Part shown: positions 47,082 through 58,566 of the stretch, piece after piece | Layout: each line of letters begins with the position of its first letter | Numbering within the stretch: the first letter of the stretch is position 1 | Source: Fasciola hepatica | Taxonomy: Eukaryota; Platyhelminthes; Trematoda; Plagiorchiida; Fasciolidae | Reading direction: 5' to 3' | NCBI GenBank assembly: GCA_948099385.1 | Contig: CANUEZ040000107.1 | Span: forward strand, 4,526,001 to 4,590,000 | DNA: 64,000 bases | Position numbers and translations under genes: made by a program | Notes under the pieces: generated by a model | Databases searched by the model: none | What the model was told of the DNA's origin: nothing | Seen by the model: the letters and a program-made list of their open reading frames with translations, nothing else

Positions 47082-48260
47082 GTACTTGACCGGAGAGTGG
47101 GCGACCGCCAGGCACCTTATGCCGTACGCACGGCTCTGGGATGAATGGTATACGATCCAGTAGGGGGACGTGGTTCCGTGAATTACTTATCCGCCGAAAC
47201 GGACCGCATAGAGTATCACCTGCAGCGGCTGTATGAAAAGGAGCTTCATGACATTGGAGACGAAAGACCATCGTTGTCTCAAAAGGATCATTCCGCTTTA
47301 CAAACGGTGCGGCAAGGCACTAGAGGCCTTTAAAACAGTTCGAGGTTCTCCTCCCATGGCGCACATCTGCCGACCAGTGGACCGATAACAGAAACTATGT
47401 TCTTCAACGACTACTGCGGCTGAAATAACGCTCCGACCAAGATCTGTGGGAACGATACGCAGAATTATTGAAGCGAAACGAAGCTCTCGGCTACGTTGAA
47501 AGGGTGCCTGCCAACACCGTCGGCCGAAATGATGTCTGGTATCTACCTCACCACCCGGTCATCAACCCCAAGAAACCCGAAAATCTGCGGGTGGTTTTCG
47601 ACTGTGCGGCCAAGTTCCAGGGCAAGTCGCTAAACGATCGCTTACTACAAGGGCCTGACTAGACTACACCACTGATCGACGTTTTGTGCCGTTTCAGAGT
47701 GGGTAAAGTGGTCTTGTCCGCCGACATTAGGGAAGTGTTTCATCGGGTGAAAATAGCGGTAAGAGAACGAGATGCGTTGCGTTTCCTGTGGTGGGAATGG
47801 AGCGACCGGGACAACGCAGTGATGGCTTATAGGATGACCGTCCACCCCTTCGGAGCCAAATCGTTACCATTCTGTGCGAACTACGCCCTACGGGAAGCAG
47901 CGAGCAAACATGGGGATCCGGTCCATCGGACGGTGGTGGATAGCGTCAGCGGGAACTTCTACGTCGACGACTATCTTGGATCATTCGATGATGTGGAATC
48001 AGCTCTAGAGCACTTCAAGGGCCTGACAAGATTTCTAGAAGAAGGCGGCTTCCATCTAACAAAATGGATGTCAAACGCTTCGGAAGTCCTAGAGGTCAAC
48101 CCGTACCACGAAAAGGCCGAAAGGGTAGGAGATTTCACGGCTCTCCGCTTCCTATCGAATGCACTTTAGGAATACAATGGGACGCGGAAAAGGACGACTT
48201 TGTTTTCGAGCCAAACGTTTCCAAGCGACCAGTAACCCGTCGTGGCATACTATCTGCTGT
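47082..48260 (+). pseudogene. BEL reverse transcriptase
   Basis: Frames covering 47145-48260. GYVERVPANTVGRNDVWYLP and HHPVINPKKPENLRVVFDCA are the fingers blocks. LSADIREVFHRVKI is motif A with its Asp, WRVNP-like MTVHPFGAKSLPFCANYAL is the motif B region, and SGNFYVDDYLGSFD holds the catalytic YVDD at 47960-47971. A TAG at 47660 interrupts after LLQGPD, and a frameshift near 48165 moves the continuation (LGIQWDAEKDDFVFEPNVSK) to another frame. The conserved region expected after GILSAVS is missing: the reading jumps to the RNase H region, so roughly 100 codons appear deleted near 48265-48285. Confidence 0.85.
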
Positions 48261-48955
48261 CTCTAGACAACCGGCTGGACTGGGAAGAATTTTTTAACAC
48301 CTTGAACAAATTGGGGGACATAAGGATTCCACGATGTTTGACTCCTGGCCATACGACACGGACTGGAGAATTACATGCCTTTTTCGATGCATCCGAAGTC
48401 GGTTATGGAGCTGTGGTGTGCGGACGGTGGTGCACGGGAAATGGACAATATATTACGAGGATCCCGTTCACTAAAGCCTGCGTCGATACACTGAAGTCGG
48501 TCTCGGTCCCACGCCTCGAACTCAGTGCAGCCGTGTTGGCAGTCAGGGCGGTGCAAGCTGTGAACAGATACTTTGACTTTTACGTTTGGTCGGCTAGCTT
48601 TTGGACGGACTCAAAGATAGAACTTTACTTCATTAACAAAGTCCGGAGCCGGTTTAGTACTTTCGTCGCTAACCGACTCACGATTATCCACGATGAATCA
48701 GCCATGAACCAGTGGAAGCATGTCAGGTCTGGCGATAATCCGGTCGATCTGTGCTCCCGAGGTGGGACCAACTTCAGGCAACTAGACACGTGGACGAAAG
48801 GGCCAAACTTCCTGCACTTGCCCAAACAGGACTGTCCCGTGTTCGAATTAAAACCCCCTACGGAAGTAGAACTGGAGATCAAAGGCGTAGCGATAGCGGC
48901 CAACGTCGCCAAAGCGACATCCATTCTATCGCGATTGGTCAGGTTTTATTCCTAG
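48261..48955 (+). pseudogene. BEL RNase H
   Basis: Open frame to the TAG at 48953. Motifs in order: ELHAFFDASEVGYGAVV (first Asp), SVPRLELSAAVLAVRA (Glu), VWSASFWTDSKIELYFI (second Asp), then FVANRLTIIHDESAMNQWKH and GDNPVDLCSRG, the standard BEL block. The three acidic residues are in place. The upstream connection WEEFFNTLNKLGDIRIPRC belongs to the region after the deletion. It ends before the integrase zinc domain and the frame then changes. Confidence 0.85.
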
Positions 48956-50429
48956 ATGAAGACACTTCGTGCGCTAGTTTGGTTAACCAGGTTCAGGAGA
49001 AATTTACTAGACATGAAAGGGCTACGGCCCTCAGGCCGGATACGAGTCGGCCCGATAAGTCCGGAGGAGCTACAAGCTGCAGAATACGATACTTTCAGAA
49101 TGATTCCACGCGAGGCTTTCGCCCGAGAACTCAAGAGGGCGGAGGAAGTGGGACCAATCAACAAAGAAATATCATCTCCGAGAGCTGAATTGAAGCGTTT
49201 AAACCCCAAACTCATTGATGGACTGCTGCGGGTGGATGGTAAGCTGTCCAACACCCACCTGAGTTTCGACACAAAGTACCCAATACTGCTGCCGGTGCGA
49301 CAACCTGTGGTAGAGCTAATGATCCAACACGTCCAAGCCGTGGAGGGACATGCCGGGGAAAGTCACGTCACGAGCGTCTTTGGTTACTGAGAGAAAGGGC
49401 GACTGTAAAACGCGTAATGCGACGTTGTGTGCAAGTAGGAGACGCAATGCCACAGCAGGCAAACAACTCATGGCCCCACTACCAGAATGCAGGGTGACTA
49501 CGGGCTGGTGGCCGTTCAGTGACACCGGGTTGGACTATTTCGGGCCCTTGTGGATCAAGTGCGGGAAAAGAGTAGAAAAGCGATATGGATGTATCATGAC
49601 GTGCATAATGTCACGCGCGGTACACCTAGAATTCGCACATTCGATGACGACCGATTCGTTTCTACGGGCCTTACAAAGATTTATCAACCGAAGAGGCGTA
49701 CCGGCAGATATATACCCAAATAATGGATCGAACTTTGTAGGCTCTCACCGATAATTGCAGCGTTGGTACAAGAACATAAACAGGGACGAACTGCAGGATC
49801 GAACCGTGGCCTGCGGCATATGATGGCACTTCAACCCCCCACAGGCCAGCCACCTAGGCGGCGTATGGGAACGCATGATCCGGTCCGCCAGACGGATATT
49901 GCTGTCAATCATGGAGCAGCAGCCGCCCGATGGCGAGACGCTGAACACCGTCATGACTGAGGTGGAGCGAATCCTGAACAACCGCCCCCTGGTTCCAGTA
50001 ATGAACTGCGACCCCACATACCTGGCGCTCACTCCGAATGACTTATTGACGTTAAGGTCGAACGAGGGTTTTTAAGGGCCGGTAAACCTTCGTGGGAGCT
50101 ACCTCCACGGATGGAAGCAGGTGAATTATCTTGCCAAGGTTTTCTGGAGGCGCTGGCTGCGGGAGTGCCTACCGGCTCTGCAGACTGGACAGAAGTGGCT
50201 GGTCAAAACAAGACCGTTCAAGTTTGGGGATGTGGTGATGATCGCAGACGAATGCGCGCACTTCAGCACCGGGTCCTTGGGAGTAGTTATGGAAACCTTC
50301 GAAAGCACCGACGGAATGATAAGAACGGTAAAGGAGAAGACAGCTAACGGAGCGCTCATTCGTGACATAGGCAGTATTAGGCTTCTCGAAGGTGAGCTTG
50401 GAGAAGCCGATAAACTTGAGGCCCAGTAG
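48956..50429 (+). pseudogene. BEL integrase
   Basis: Broken over at least four frames. 48956-49390 ends with the N-terminal zinc region (HVQAVEGHAGESHV). 49350-49754 has GKQLMAPLPECRVTTGWWPF, LDYFGPLWIKCGKRVEKRYG (first catalytic Asp), AVHLEFAHSMTTDSFLRAL, and YPNNGSNFVG, where the second catalytic Asp of the usual S-D-N-G is Asn. After a shift, GGVWERMIRSARRILL (near 49860) carries the Glu. 49930-50075 has TEVERILNNRPLVPV and LTPNDLLTL. The C-terminal domain 50121-50429 reads FWRRWLRECLPALQ and GDVVMIADE. The D-to-N change alone would be expected to stop strand transfer. Confidence 0.85.
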
Positions 50430-52820
50430 ACTATTTCGCATTCGTCTTCGAGGTGGGTAAAGAAACCCCATATATGGGAACATTCACAACACACTGACCT
50501 ATCGGGCCATCATACACCAGATGCACACTCACATACTTTGCACTCGTTTTACCACATGGTCTCCGTCAAACAAGTTACAATGCTCACAGACTTTCGGTGA
50601 CATTACAGGTTTTTTCCGATATGTGGTGATAAATGGGATTCCATTGTGCATTTAGACACACACATATATCCGATGCACGCTATACCCCGTAACCCCTATC
50701 AAACATGTGGCGGTGTTTGCAATTTGCTTTTGTTGACGTTACTGAAATGTCTTTTGCGTACGTGGAGGTAGCGGTGATTACATCATACACACACACACGC
50801 TCACGCAAGCACATACAGCCAGGGCAGGATGGCCCCTCGGAGGAGAGCATCCATGTGCCCCCTCCACGCCCGCCATCGGTCAGTTGTTCTCGTGGAAGAT
50901 GTAGAACAGCCTCGCGTCTATGTGGCCATCGGATTAGGAGCGACCATATGTAGAACGTTGACGACGAGCATTAGGCACGCGCACTGACAGCGGAGCCTAG
51001 GTAGGTAAGATGAATTAATACCTTTATACCAAACCTTTGACTCTGCCAAGGATTCGGGAGGATTTTGGTGGGCGGTGTAACCACCGGTCTTGGAAAATCC
51101 CCCGAAAACCTTTGCGATTCAGTGTTTTTCTTAACATCACTCACTTGTTTGCACTATTGGCGTGTCTTTACGCACCGTTTGTTTTTATGGACCAATTGTT
51201 GTTTGTTCGCGTCCAGAGCGCTACTTTGTCATATCCCTGTTCTGGACCTGCGTGAAGCACGTGCTCCTTGCTCGCACACTGCAATTCGGTCTCTCGTTGT
51301 TGAGTCCTTGTGATTTCATTATTGAGGTTTGTATCTTCTTGGTGTCATTGTTCATTCAATAACCTAATATCGTAGAATATCACGGATAGTCGCCTTTTGA
51401 TTTCGGGATCCGTTGCGAATTTGGCTACACATTGCTCATACGTGTGTTACGTGAGTTACGCTTGCTCACCAATAGACTTTGTCGGTGTGCTCTGTTTACT
51501 GAGGGGACTGGTGATTGGACATTAGGTCGAGGTGGCTGGTCCACGACATGGCAAAAGTATGAAAACCTTGGCCAGTAGATTTGGCCACGTAGGACGCGTT
51601 AGACTTCAAGGCTGGTGCCCAAGCCGTCCGCCCACCAGATGGTTGGAGACATAAGGTGATGTGGCTGGGTGTCACGTTCACTGGCGTGGTTGCGCTCGGA
51701 CTCTTTCTTTGCCCCATTGATTCCTTTTGATACTTTCATTTTTTGAATCTCCATCACTGTGCTCCTACTCTTATCGCCGTTCACTCGACGATGCTGGGAA
51801 GTAGCAACCGAAACCAGAGCACAGAATCGCCAGGCTAATGATAGATAAAACAGTCTGAAAATACACTTACTGAGGACGGCTCACACGAATTATAGGGGCT
51901 TGTCTATTGCAAATCGAAAGAATAACCTTTATGTGTTCATGGTGAAAACGTTCCGTAGGTTTCATTTATAACATTCTCAGAATAACAATCGGTAAAATTA
52001 AGCGAAAAATACCAAGATCTCAGAGTAGTTCAGAGCCTTAGAAAACAATGCGCAAGGAGGAATCCTCTCAGGGACATGCGGAACACTTACAAACCATCCT
52101 AGCCTAATGATCTACAGAGCTCCATCAACTTGGCTCGTGAACGTTGTACTCTTCACCGACCCCCCCCCCAATGCTTATGTGGCTGCCCCACCAGGTTTGA
52201 ACAATGCTAGGAAAACACCGGTATCGAAAAGCCGACAATATTGATGTATTCTCCACCCGCAGCAGTTGTTTCTGAACCACCCAGAAGCATGGGCCTGACT
52301 GCTGCGGTGTACACTACCCATGGCAGGCAAACGAACGCCTTTGCAATGTCATGGGCCCCTAAATCTGGCGAATGGCGAACCTTTCTTCTGTAAGCGGAGG
52401 TACCTCACCTGATATCCGAACTCCGGATGAAATGCAGCCTCTCAGATAATAGAAATTGTCTTCCGGGTCAAGGTTATCCTAGATACTGCAGAGCTTGCCT
52501 TTAGCCGACCAAATATTACGGCTACATCCTGCTCTTTCAAAGTGCAAAATGCATGCCAAACATTGCTACGCAGTCAGCCAAACTGTCCAGAAGAGCCTGC
52601 AACTTAACTGGATCCTCACGTATTTAAGGTCTCACAAATTCCCACCCGGTAAAAGTTCAACACCACCATCTCCACATGGCGAAGGCGTGGTATCCAGGAC
52701 CGCGTCAGTCAGAGGGGTAAAAGAAGAAGGAACGGGGCAAGTCTGATGCACAATACTTCTGTGGTGAACTATGGCTGAAGATCACAGCAAGCCAGGCCTT
52801 GGCTTTGCCAGCTCATGTCA
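50430..52820 (+). other. Palindrome arm segment without recognised gene; possible BEL 3' LTR
   Basis: The part just after the BEL integrase stop (50430 to about 51450) is where a 3' LTR should lie. It contains TGGGAACATTCACAACACAC near 50476, a short CA repeat near 50787, and a late T-rich part resembling repeats R1 and R3. No second LTR is available for comparison, so this stays tentative. 51450-52820 shows only short frames in both orientations and no motif. Confidence 0.35.
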
Positions 52821-53030
52821 TGAAGCATTAGAATAGAAATGAATTACTCAAGTGAGCCCCTGGGCAAAAGGCTGCTCTGGAGAACTGTTCGGTCGACTGA
52901 GTCAAAGGCCGCTGTAATATAAAAAACGGAAATAGTAGGCACACGGAAGTTATGTCTGTGTTTTGAAATGTTTTGAAGAATGATGTGAACAACACAAACC
53001 CCACCAAATCTATATCTAGCTTCATCCCCG
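52821..53030 (-). pseudogene. LINE reverse transcriptase fragment with motif A (L8)
   Basis: Within the minus-strand frame 52844-53176 the end reads FYITAAFDSVDRTVLQSSLL, which matches motif A of LINE reverse transcriptases (F-x-D-x-x-AAFDSVDR). The first Asp of the motif is Thr here. The fragment ends abruptly soon after. It is duplicated in the right arm. Confidence 0.6.
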
Positions 53031-53149
53031 CTCCAGCAATATCCAGTTTTTCTAACGAGTGGGGAAGATAATATTACCTGCGTACAATTTGGCTGTAACG
53101 CAGACCAAACCAAGTGTAACATCCAAGTTGATTGAAAGGTTCCCCTTCT

Positions 53150-53640
53150 GCTTACCTTTACAAACTCTCTGTGCAATTATGGACTGCTTTCTCCAACCTT
53201 ATTCGTGCTAACACTGTTTCGTGGTCGACGAATAACCTACGCTTGATGCACTTACTTTTTCTTTTTACCGCCTCTGATCCTACTGAGATTACTCTGGAGA
53301 CAGGTACTTACTATTTGATCTTTTTGGCCAACTGCTCCCTTTCAACAGAATTTTATCCTATTTTTGACTACCTTTTTGTTTGGACAGTGGCCGAGGCTCA
53401 CAGTCAGGGGTATGATCGTGTTTGTACCTATTTTTTTACTCTCCAGTAGTAACGTACGATTTGCAGAGCAACCGTGTTTTCATTTGGGTTCTGCATCGAT
53501 TTGGGCTACGCGTTGCCTTGAGGCTCCAAGGTGCTATCCAGAACGAGTGAAGAAAATTAGTCGGGGAATCGAGCACTGAATTGTTGTTCAGCCTTCACCC
53601 GGACCAAGGCTTGAGTGCTTTGGCCGTTACACCTACTGCA
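53150..53640 (+). repeat. Dispersed repeat R3
   Basis: Resembles 44969-45640, most clearly over 53466-53640. It starts near the end of the L8 fragment. No coding content is recognised. A mirror copy lies in the right arm. Confidence 0.5.
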
Positions 53641-54449
53641 CTGTGTTTTTTCGGAAGGATCTCACTTATCTTCTAAACCGGTAGGACCATCGATTCACGT
53701 CAACCCTTTGAAATTCGCCCCATCAAACAACACACGGAAGATTTTTTATCAACTCGGATAGTAATATTGAGCCATCGTCTCTGAAAATAGACGGAGGCAG
53801 CCCATCTGATTTAGCAGCCTCATATCGTCCTGGGGAAGCCTATCAAACTTGAAACATCTGCTTCTGAGAAACAGCTCGAAACTGCAACCCAAACAGTAAC
53901 CACAGCGCTTTTCTAGCTGACTGGCCGTGAACGAAGGCAGATTAGGCTGCTTCTCGAAACGCTGCTCCAAACAAACGAGACGTCTCTGGTTTCGAATCAG
54001 TAAACCGTATGCTTTCTTGATCATTTGACTGAATCTTGGCGTTAAGTTACTTCCGACCAAAATGGGAAAGTTTATTTCCCTTGCCGTTCGCAGCAGCATT
54101 TGCCGTCTCTCCAAACTTCACAGTTCGCTAGTGCTTCCGAACTTTCCTTCCGGCTGCGATTCGGTTTGAGTTTAAGGCATCTCCACGCATCTTCATACCC
54201 GGAATCTCAATCACCGCGTGCCTAACAGCACAAACTAGAATGCAATTGTCCATTGTTCCTACTTGTGTCTGGCTGACGGACCTTGGGCTGCATAGGCGAC
54301 CCCGAACAAAGTCCACTGGATCTCTGTCTGTGGCCCTTTTGGACCCCCGACCTTCGACCGTATCGATAATCAAGTGGATAACTCTGCTCGGAAAAGTGAT
54401 CCGTGTTCATCCTCCGGTAGCAGCCGCTAGCGACGATTGGCTTTAATAA
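53641..54449. other. No recognised gene
   Basis: A 121-codon minus-strand frame (53749-54114) contains CLEQRFEKQPNLPSF and an RCGYCLGCSF cysteine cluster, but I cannot assign it to a family. The neighbouring 54128-54373 minus frame is also unassigned. Confidence 0.4.
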
Positions 54450-55170
54450 AACTTTGCCACTGACGAGATGCAGGCTGTAAATCACGCGGACGACAGTGTG
54501 ATCAAGGTCAATACACGTGGTAAAACTGATGGACAATCTTGAGTTTAATCTTGCCAGAGGTGACCAATAGCAATGTGGTCGGCCTGAGTCCAAAGTCGTG
54601 AAGGTGTAGAAGAAAGCCACTCATTACTGAGTGCCATTAAGGGCTTCCATCCAGTAGACATTTAAGACCTTCAACCGATAATGTGCCTTGGAGAGCTAAC
54701 GGGCCTGCTGAAACCACCAAAATGATAGCGGAAAAGGACCTCGTGGTAACTACATAGAGCGAACTGGGATCTGCAGAGCAACGCTCAAAGCCTACCCAAA
54801 AGGCCTCCGGAGAATCTGGCTGGATTAAGGGGACCTTGGCGTTCAGAAAGCCCGGGGCTGGGTTTCAGCTTTGCGAGGCGGTTGTTTGGCCGCACCAAGA
54901 ATACCGTGGCCAGGCTCAGATACCTATCTTGGCAAGAGACACGGAGCTGCTAGAACAGGCTCATCGCCGCTTTGCCAGGTGATTCATCGGTCTGAGGAGC
55001 CTTCCCAATGAGCAGAGGCTACAGGCATTTTATTTTTCGCGCTGAAAAGCAGGAAACTGAGGAGACTTGGTAGGAACTTTGGGAATTGAGAAGGGGTAGA
55101 TACATTTTCAAAGGCTGGCTCCAAAGCTGCTGAACCTCAGCGATCTTGTGTTTGCCAGGGGGAGCTCACT
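54450..55170 (+). pseudogene. LINE ORF2 C-terminal remnant (L9)
   Basis: Plus-strand frames give a decayed catalytic region HADDSVIKVNTRGKTDGQS (ADD box, near 54490), then the connection AEKDLVVTT, and then the C-terminal block HQEYRGQAQIPILARDTELL, EQAHRRFAR, FIGLRSLPNEQRLQA. This last part is the common end of CR1-like ORF2 proteins. Stops interrupt it. It lies in the left palindrome arm and is repeated inverted in the right arm. Confidence 0.65.
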
Positions 55171-55863
55171 GAAGTCAATGCTTGAGAGAGCCCTCAGTTG
55201 CTTGTGAGGTACTCCGCCGTAAAAGTGTTGGCAACGTTTGAAGCAGGCTCCCGACTGTAGTGATAGCAGCTGGAATGATTGTTTAATTCGAACATCTGCC
55301 GGACCACTGCTAGGACAGTGCTTTCACCGAAACCAGCAGATAGGGGGCCCCTCTACCAGTCACAGTCATTCAAAATTTTTGTACTCAGTGCCACCTTTAC
55401 CCTTGTGATTCCCCAGCCAACCTTCACCTCTGATCTTCTATTTCTTCTCTCCCTTTTTATCGACCAATAAGTGTCGTCATCACCCATTCTATTTACTATG
55501 CTCGTTTAACACCGTTCTACAACTTCCCTCTTAGACCGTCTTCTATCATTTTCCGCTCTCGCCATTTCTGTTGTGGGGTTGGGTGGAAAGCCAGCTGAAA
55601 TTTCCCAGGGAACAGTGATCCTGTGAGATTTCCCAGATCTGAGCATAGCGGAGGAATGTCCCTTCTTCCGTTCCGTCTTAGTTCTGTCCAGTTTGGGTAG
55701 CACAGGACGGAAGAGGTAGAGCACGACTGTGCCTCAAGATCTTTGTTCCAGGTTAGTTTTCTTGGCTTTCAGCACTTTGCTTTGAATGTTTTGTCTTAAA
55801 CTCAATTTCTGAGGCAGCAACATATTTGTAAACATTCATCGATAAAAAATACCAAGGGCCCTT
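55171..55863. other. Inner end of left palindrome arm
   Basis: Probably the 3' untranslated end of LINE L9, then pyrimidine-rich sequence. Only short frames occur. The arm ends at GGGCCCTT. Confidence 0.4.
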
Positions 55864-58566
55864 CTCCAGCGGAGAAGAAGGGGAATTCCATTGAGTTCAT
55901 TATCTTTGAGCCTGTCCCTTAAAGTAGGTCGAGCTATAAAGCCCCTCAAAACCGGCCAACTACCGTTTTAAGCACCGAAATCCCTGGTAATTACAATTCC
56001 TCCCAGAGGCCTATCCCATAAGGGTAACATTTCGTCTAAGAATCAGTTTGCCCCAAGAGAAGGCACTCAGCGCAGTCGTTGGCTACTTTACCTTGCCCCG
56101 GCCCATGGGGCCAGGAGGAATCTGTTCGATTACAACTTAAACCTCTCTTGTTTCTTTCAGTGATTCCAATAAATCCCTGCACAAGAAAGGCGGCCTCATA
56201 GAAGATGTTTTTGGGCTTCCAACACTCTCCGCTTAGATATGGCCTTCTTTGCCAGTTACCATCCCATTGGCTGGCTTTTAAACCTCCTCTAAACAGTCTA
56301 TATCCCCTTGGTAATACGGTGACCAGTCTTGAACATGGTACTCCAAATGTGGCATATTTACTGCCTTGTAGACTAGAATAAAATTCCCTTCTCCCCTATA
56401 TAGAACTGTAGATCTAACTTCAGAGTTCCCTCCTGGACAAATTTTCACCACTTTGCACCGCTTTTTTGCTCGAAAATATTGTTTGGCACCATGTTCGAAT
56501 CCGTGAACTAAGGGACCTTCTGCAGTGACCGTTTGTCACCCTAATTAGCCACCATGATTATGGTCACATATTGTCATTTGGCCAGACTTGGAGAAAGTCC
56601 CGATTGCTCGATTAGCTAGACGGCGGATACGTTGCCCTCCGCACTCTTTTCATCTCTCTTGGAGTCGTCAGCAAATATGGAAGTAAGATTGCCGACTTCC
56701 TGCTGCACATCATCATGCAGATGAGATCAAGCACATGTTCGGGCCCCGTGGCTCCCTGCTAGTTTCCTGTTCCGACCGACTGGCCCACTTATCCACAAAA
56801 GCATTACATTTTCTCCCATTTAGAATGCTATGTTTTGGTTGTCTAGCCCTACTAACGGCCCCTATGGACTGCTGCCTGACGCCTAGCAACCCATAGTCCA
56901 AGAAGACAAATACCTTGCCGAGTTCCACGTGACAGATTCCAACTAATTGTCTTTAACATAGCCGCTTAGTCACTTCGTCAACGAACAGCAGCAGATTCGT
57001 TGGACACGATGTTTTCTCCACAAACGCCTGCAGTGTACTCGAAATAAGGCCTTTATAGACCAGGTGCCTAGAAAACTTCTTCTGAGCTATTCACCCCGAG
57101 CTCTTACACTGCACTGAATTCAGGCTAGCTTGCCTGTAACTTTCAGCCTTTGTCACGAACCTGTCCTGTAAATTCCCTTCACAGCCGCCTCCCTTCGTTC
57201 CCTTGGCATATTTCCTCCTCCAACTGATTTTCCACACTACCGCATCATCGGAGCCCTTAGGAGCTTCGCCAGAGGATAAACGATGGTTGGATGGACAGCA
57301 TCTGGTCCAGCAGCTTTATTTCACTTCAGAACTCGCGGCTTGAAGTACTCTTCTTTGTCTACTCTCAACTCCGGTATCAGAAGTCCTTGTGGCTCCTTCG
57401 TTTTTTCCTACATAATCTGCTGGTCAAGGAATTTTGGAGCATGCAACTAAACCGAATGCTGAAGGTGGTCGCCTGACGACCTCCCTGTTATAGTCTCGTC
57501 CGTCCATTTGGCTGCGGCTGGTTGATATCTCCAACTAACAATCAGTGCTTTATCTGTGCTAGTGCTTCTCGTAACAACTGTGAAAATTTGAGATCTTGCT
57601 GCGCTGTCGCCTGGGGCTTGCTGCGCAGACCGCCTTAGAGGTGATCTTATTAAATCGCGATTTGACCCAATCAAAGCACATAGAAGGCAGCATTTCAAGT
57701 TTGCCCAGGCTCTTGCTCCGAGAGCTCTTGTATCAGTTCAAGCTGCGATTGACTGACGGGCCGTCTTCTGTGGTAATTTGGTACTGACCAGGCGGTCCAT
57801 GTTCCACCCCAGCCGAAAGTGTGAAGACAGCTGGGAGCGACTTAGTACCAAAGAGCGGACGGAGGCATCAATAGGATTTGCCTCGCGACCCCACTAAGTG
57901 ACCAGCACTGACTACCAACATAGACGGAATAAGCGGTATAACACTGGGGAGAGCCTGAAGTAATATGCCTAGGTGAGCTGGTCAAGCAGGACCTTGAACC
58001 TTCAAGATAGTTACAGAAGGCTGCAAACAAGGTAGAAGTGTTTAATAAGCCGCAAAATACTGCCACTTGCCAAAAGCCAGAGGTTTTTGTTTAATTCTGC
58101 ACAACTTTTGTACGACGTATTCCCTGGTATAGGGTGTAGGTGTGGGCTGCCCACAATCCTGGGGGTACCGAAAGCACGAAAACCTTTTAGCCATTTGTGG
58201 GCAGAATGGTAGCCGGTCAGACGGGTGAACCCTAGCGTCTAGGGGATCTCACTTACACCTCTTCTGCGTAGCGTATAAGCCGAAGTGAAAATAACATGAG
58301 CCTTTGATATTACGAGTGGTCTGTCGCTGTCTGTCGTTTGCTACTGTTCCTGAATGCTGCCCCGGGGGTGCAGCATTAGGCTTAGACTGCTCCGTCAAGG
58401 CTGAGATATAGGCCCAACTTTCCACAGTTGGTGATGTACCTCTGTGAAATGAACCCTCCGAGGATCCTACTAGTTACAGCCACATGCCAGCTTTGAAGAA
58501 CTCCTCAGATTTGCGTTAGGGCGCAGTTTCTCCATGGGCAGTCCAGTGAACAACGTGGATAAGGTT
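55864..58566. other. Palindrome spacer, 2703 bp
   Basis: Single-copy DNA between the arms. It holds a minus-strand LINE (56330-57570). The rest, 55864-56329 and 57571-58566, has no recognised gene; the latter may contain the upstream endonuclease part of that LINE. Confidence 0.8.
56330..57570 (-). pseudogene. LINE ORF2 remnant in the palindrome spacer (L10)
   Basis: Minus-strand reading, with frame changes: LLVGDINQPQPNGRTRL (endonuclease GDFN region, near 57540-57490), the linker block KAAGPDAVHPTIVYPLAKLL (57250-57320), then FVEKTSCPTNLLLFVDEVTK and a motif A segment in 56713-56928 reading HVELGKVFVFLDYGLLGVRQ. Next come ILNGRKCNAFVDKWASRSEQ and a decayed PQG block. The catalytic box is intact as FADDSK at 56660-56678. 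The segment FVDEVTKRL closely resembles FLDEVTRRL of LINE L7, so the two belong to one family. Motif A has lost its Asp and stops occur. Confidence 0.7.

Larger units (their letters stand above)
46317..50429 (+). mobile_element. BEL/Pao LTR retrotransposon, 5'-truncated
   Basis: A plus-strand gag-pol in the BEL/Pao order: gag zinc knuckles, aspartic protease, reverse transcriptase, RNase H, integrase. The upstream gag and 5' LTR are not found; LINE L7 sequence ends about 200 bp before. The integrase C-terminus stops at 50427-50429, and a 3' LTR would lie in the palindrome arm that starts right there. It is dead through stops, frameshifts and an internal deletion. Confidence 0.85.
50430..55863 (+). 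repeat. Giant palindrome, left arm
   Basis: Bases 50430-55863 match the reverse complement of 58567-64000. Paired coordinates sum to 114429 outside about 52160 and to 114430 inside it; the single indel I found is in a homopolymer (ten C at 52160-52169 against nine G at 62261-62269). Four substitutions were noticed: about 52751/61679, 52923/61507, 54390/60040 and 55159/59271. The inner boundary is sharp, GGGCCCTT at 55856-55863. The outer end cannot be seen because the window ends inside the right arm. The list of differences is by eye and may be incomplete. Confidence 0.95.

Noticed and set aside
46317..50429. Intact BEL/Pao polyprotein
   Set aside because: Several stops and frameshifts, an internal deletion and a lost catalytic residue show that it is dead.
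55864..58566. A host gene in the palindrome spacer
   Set aside because: The only readable coding content is a LINE remnant.
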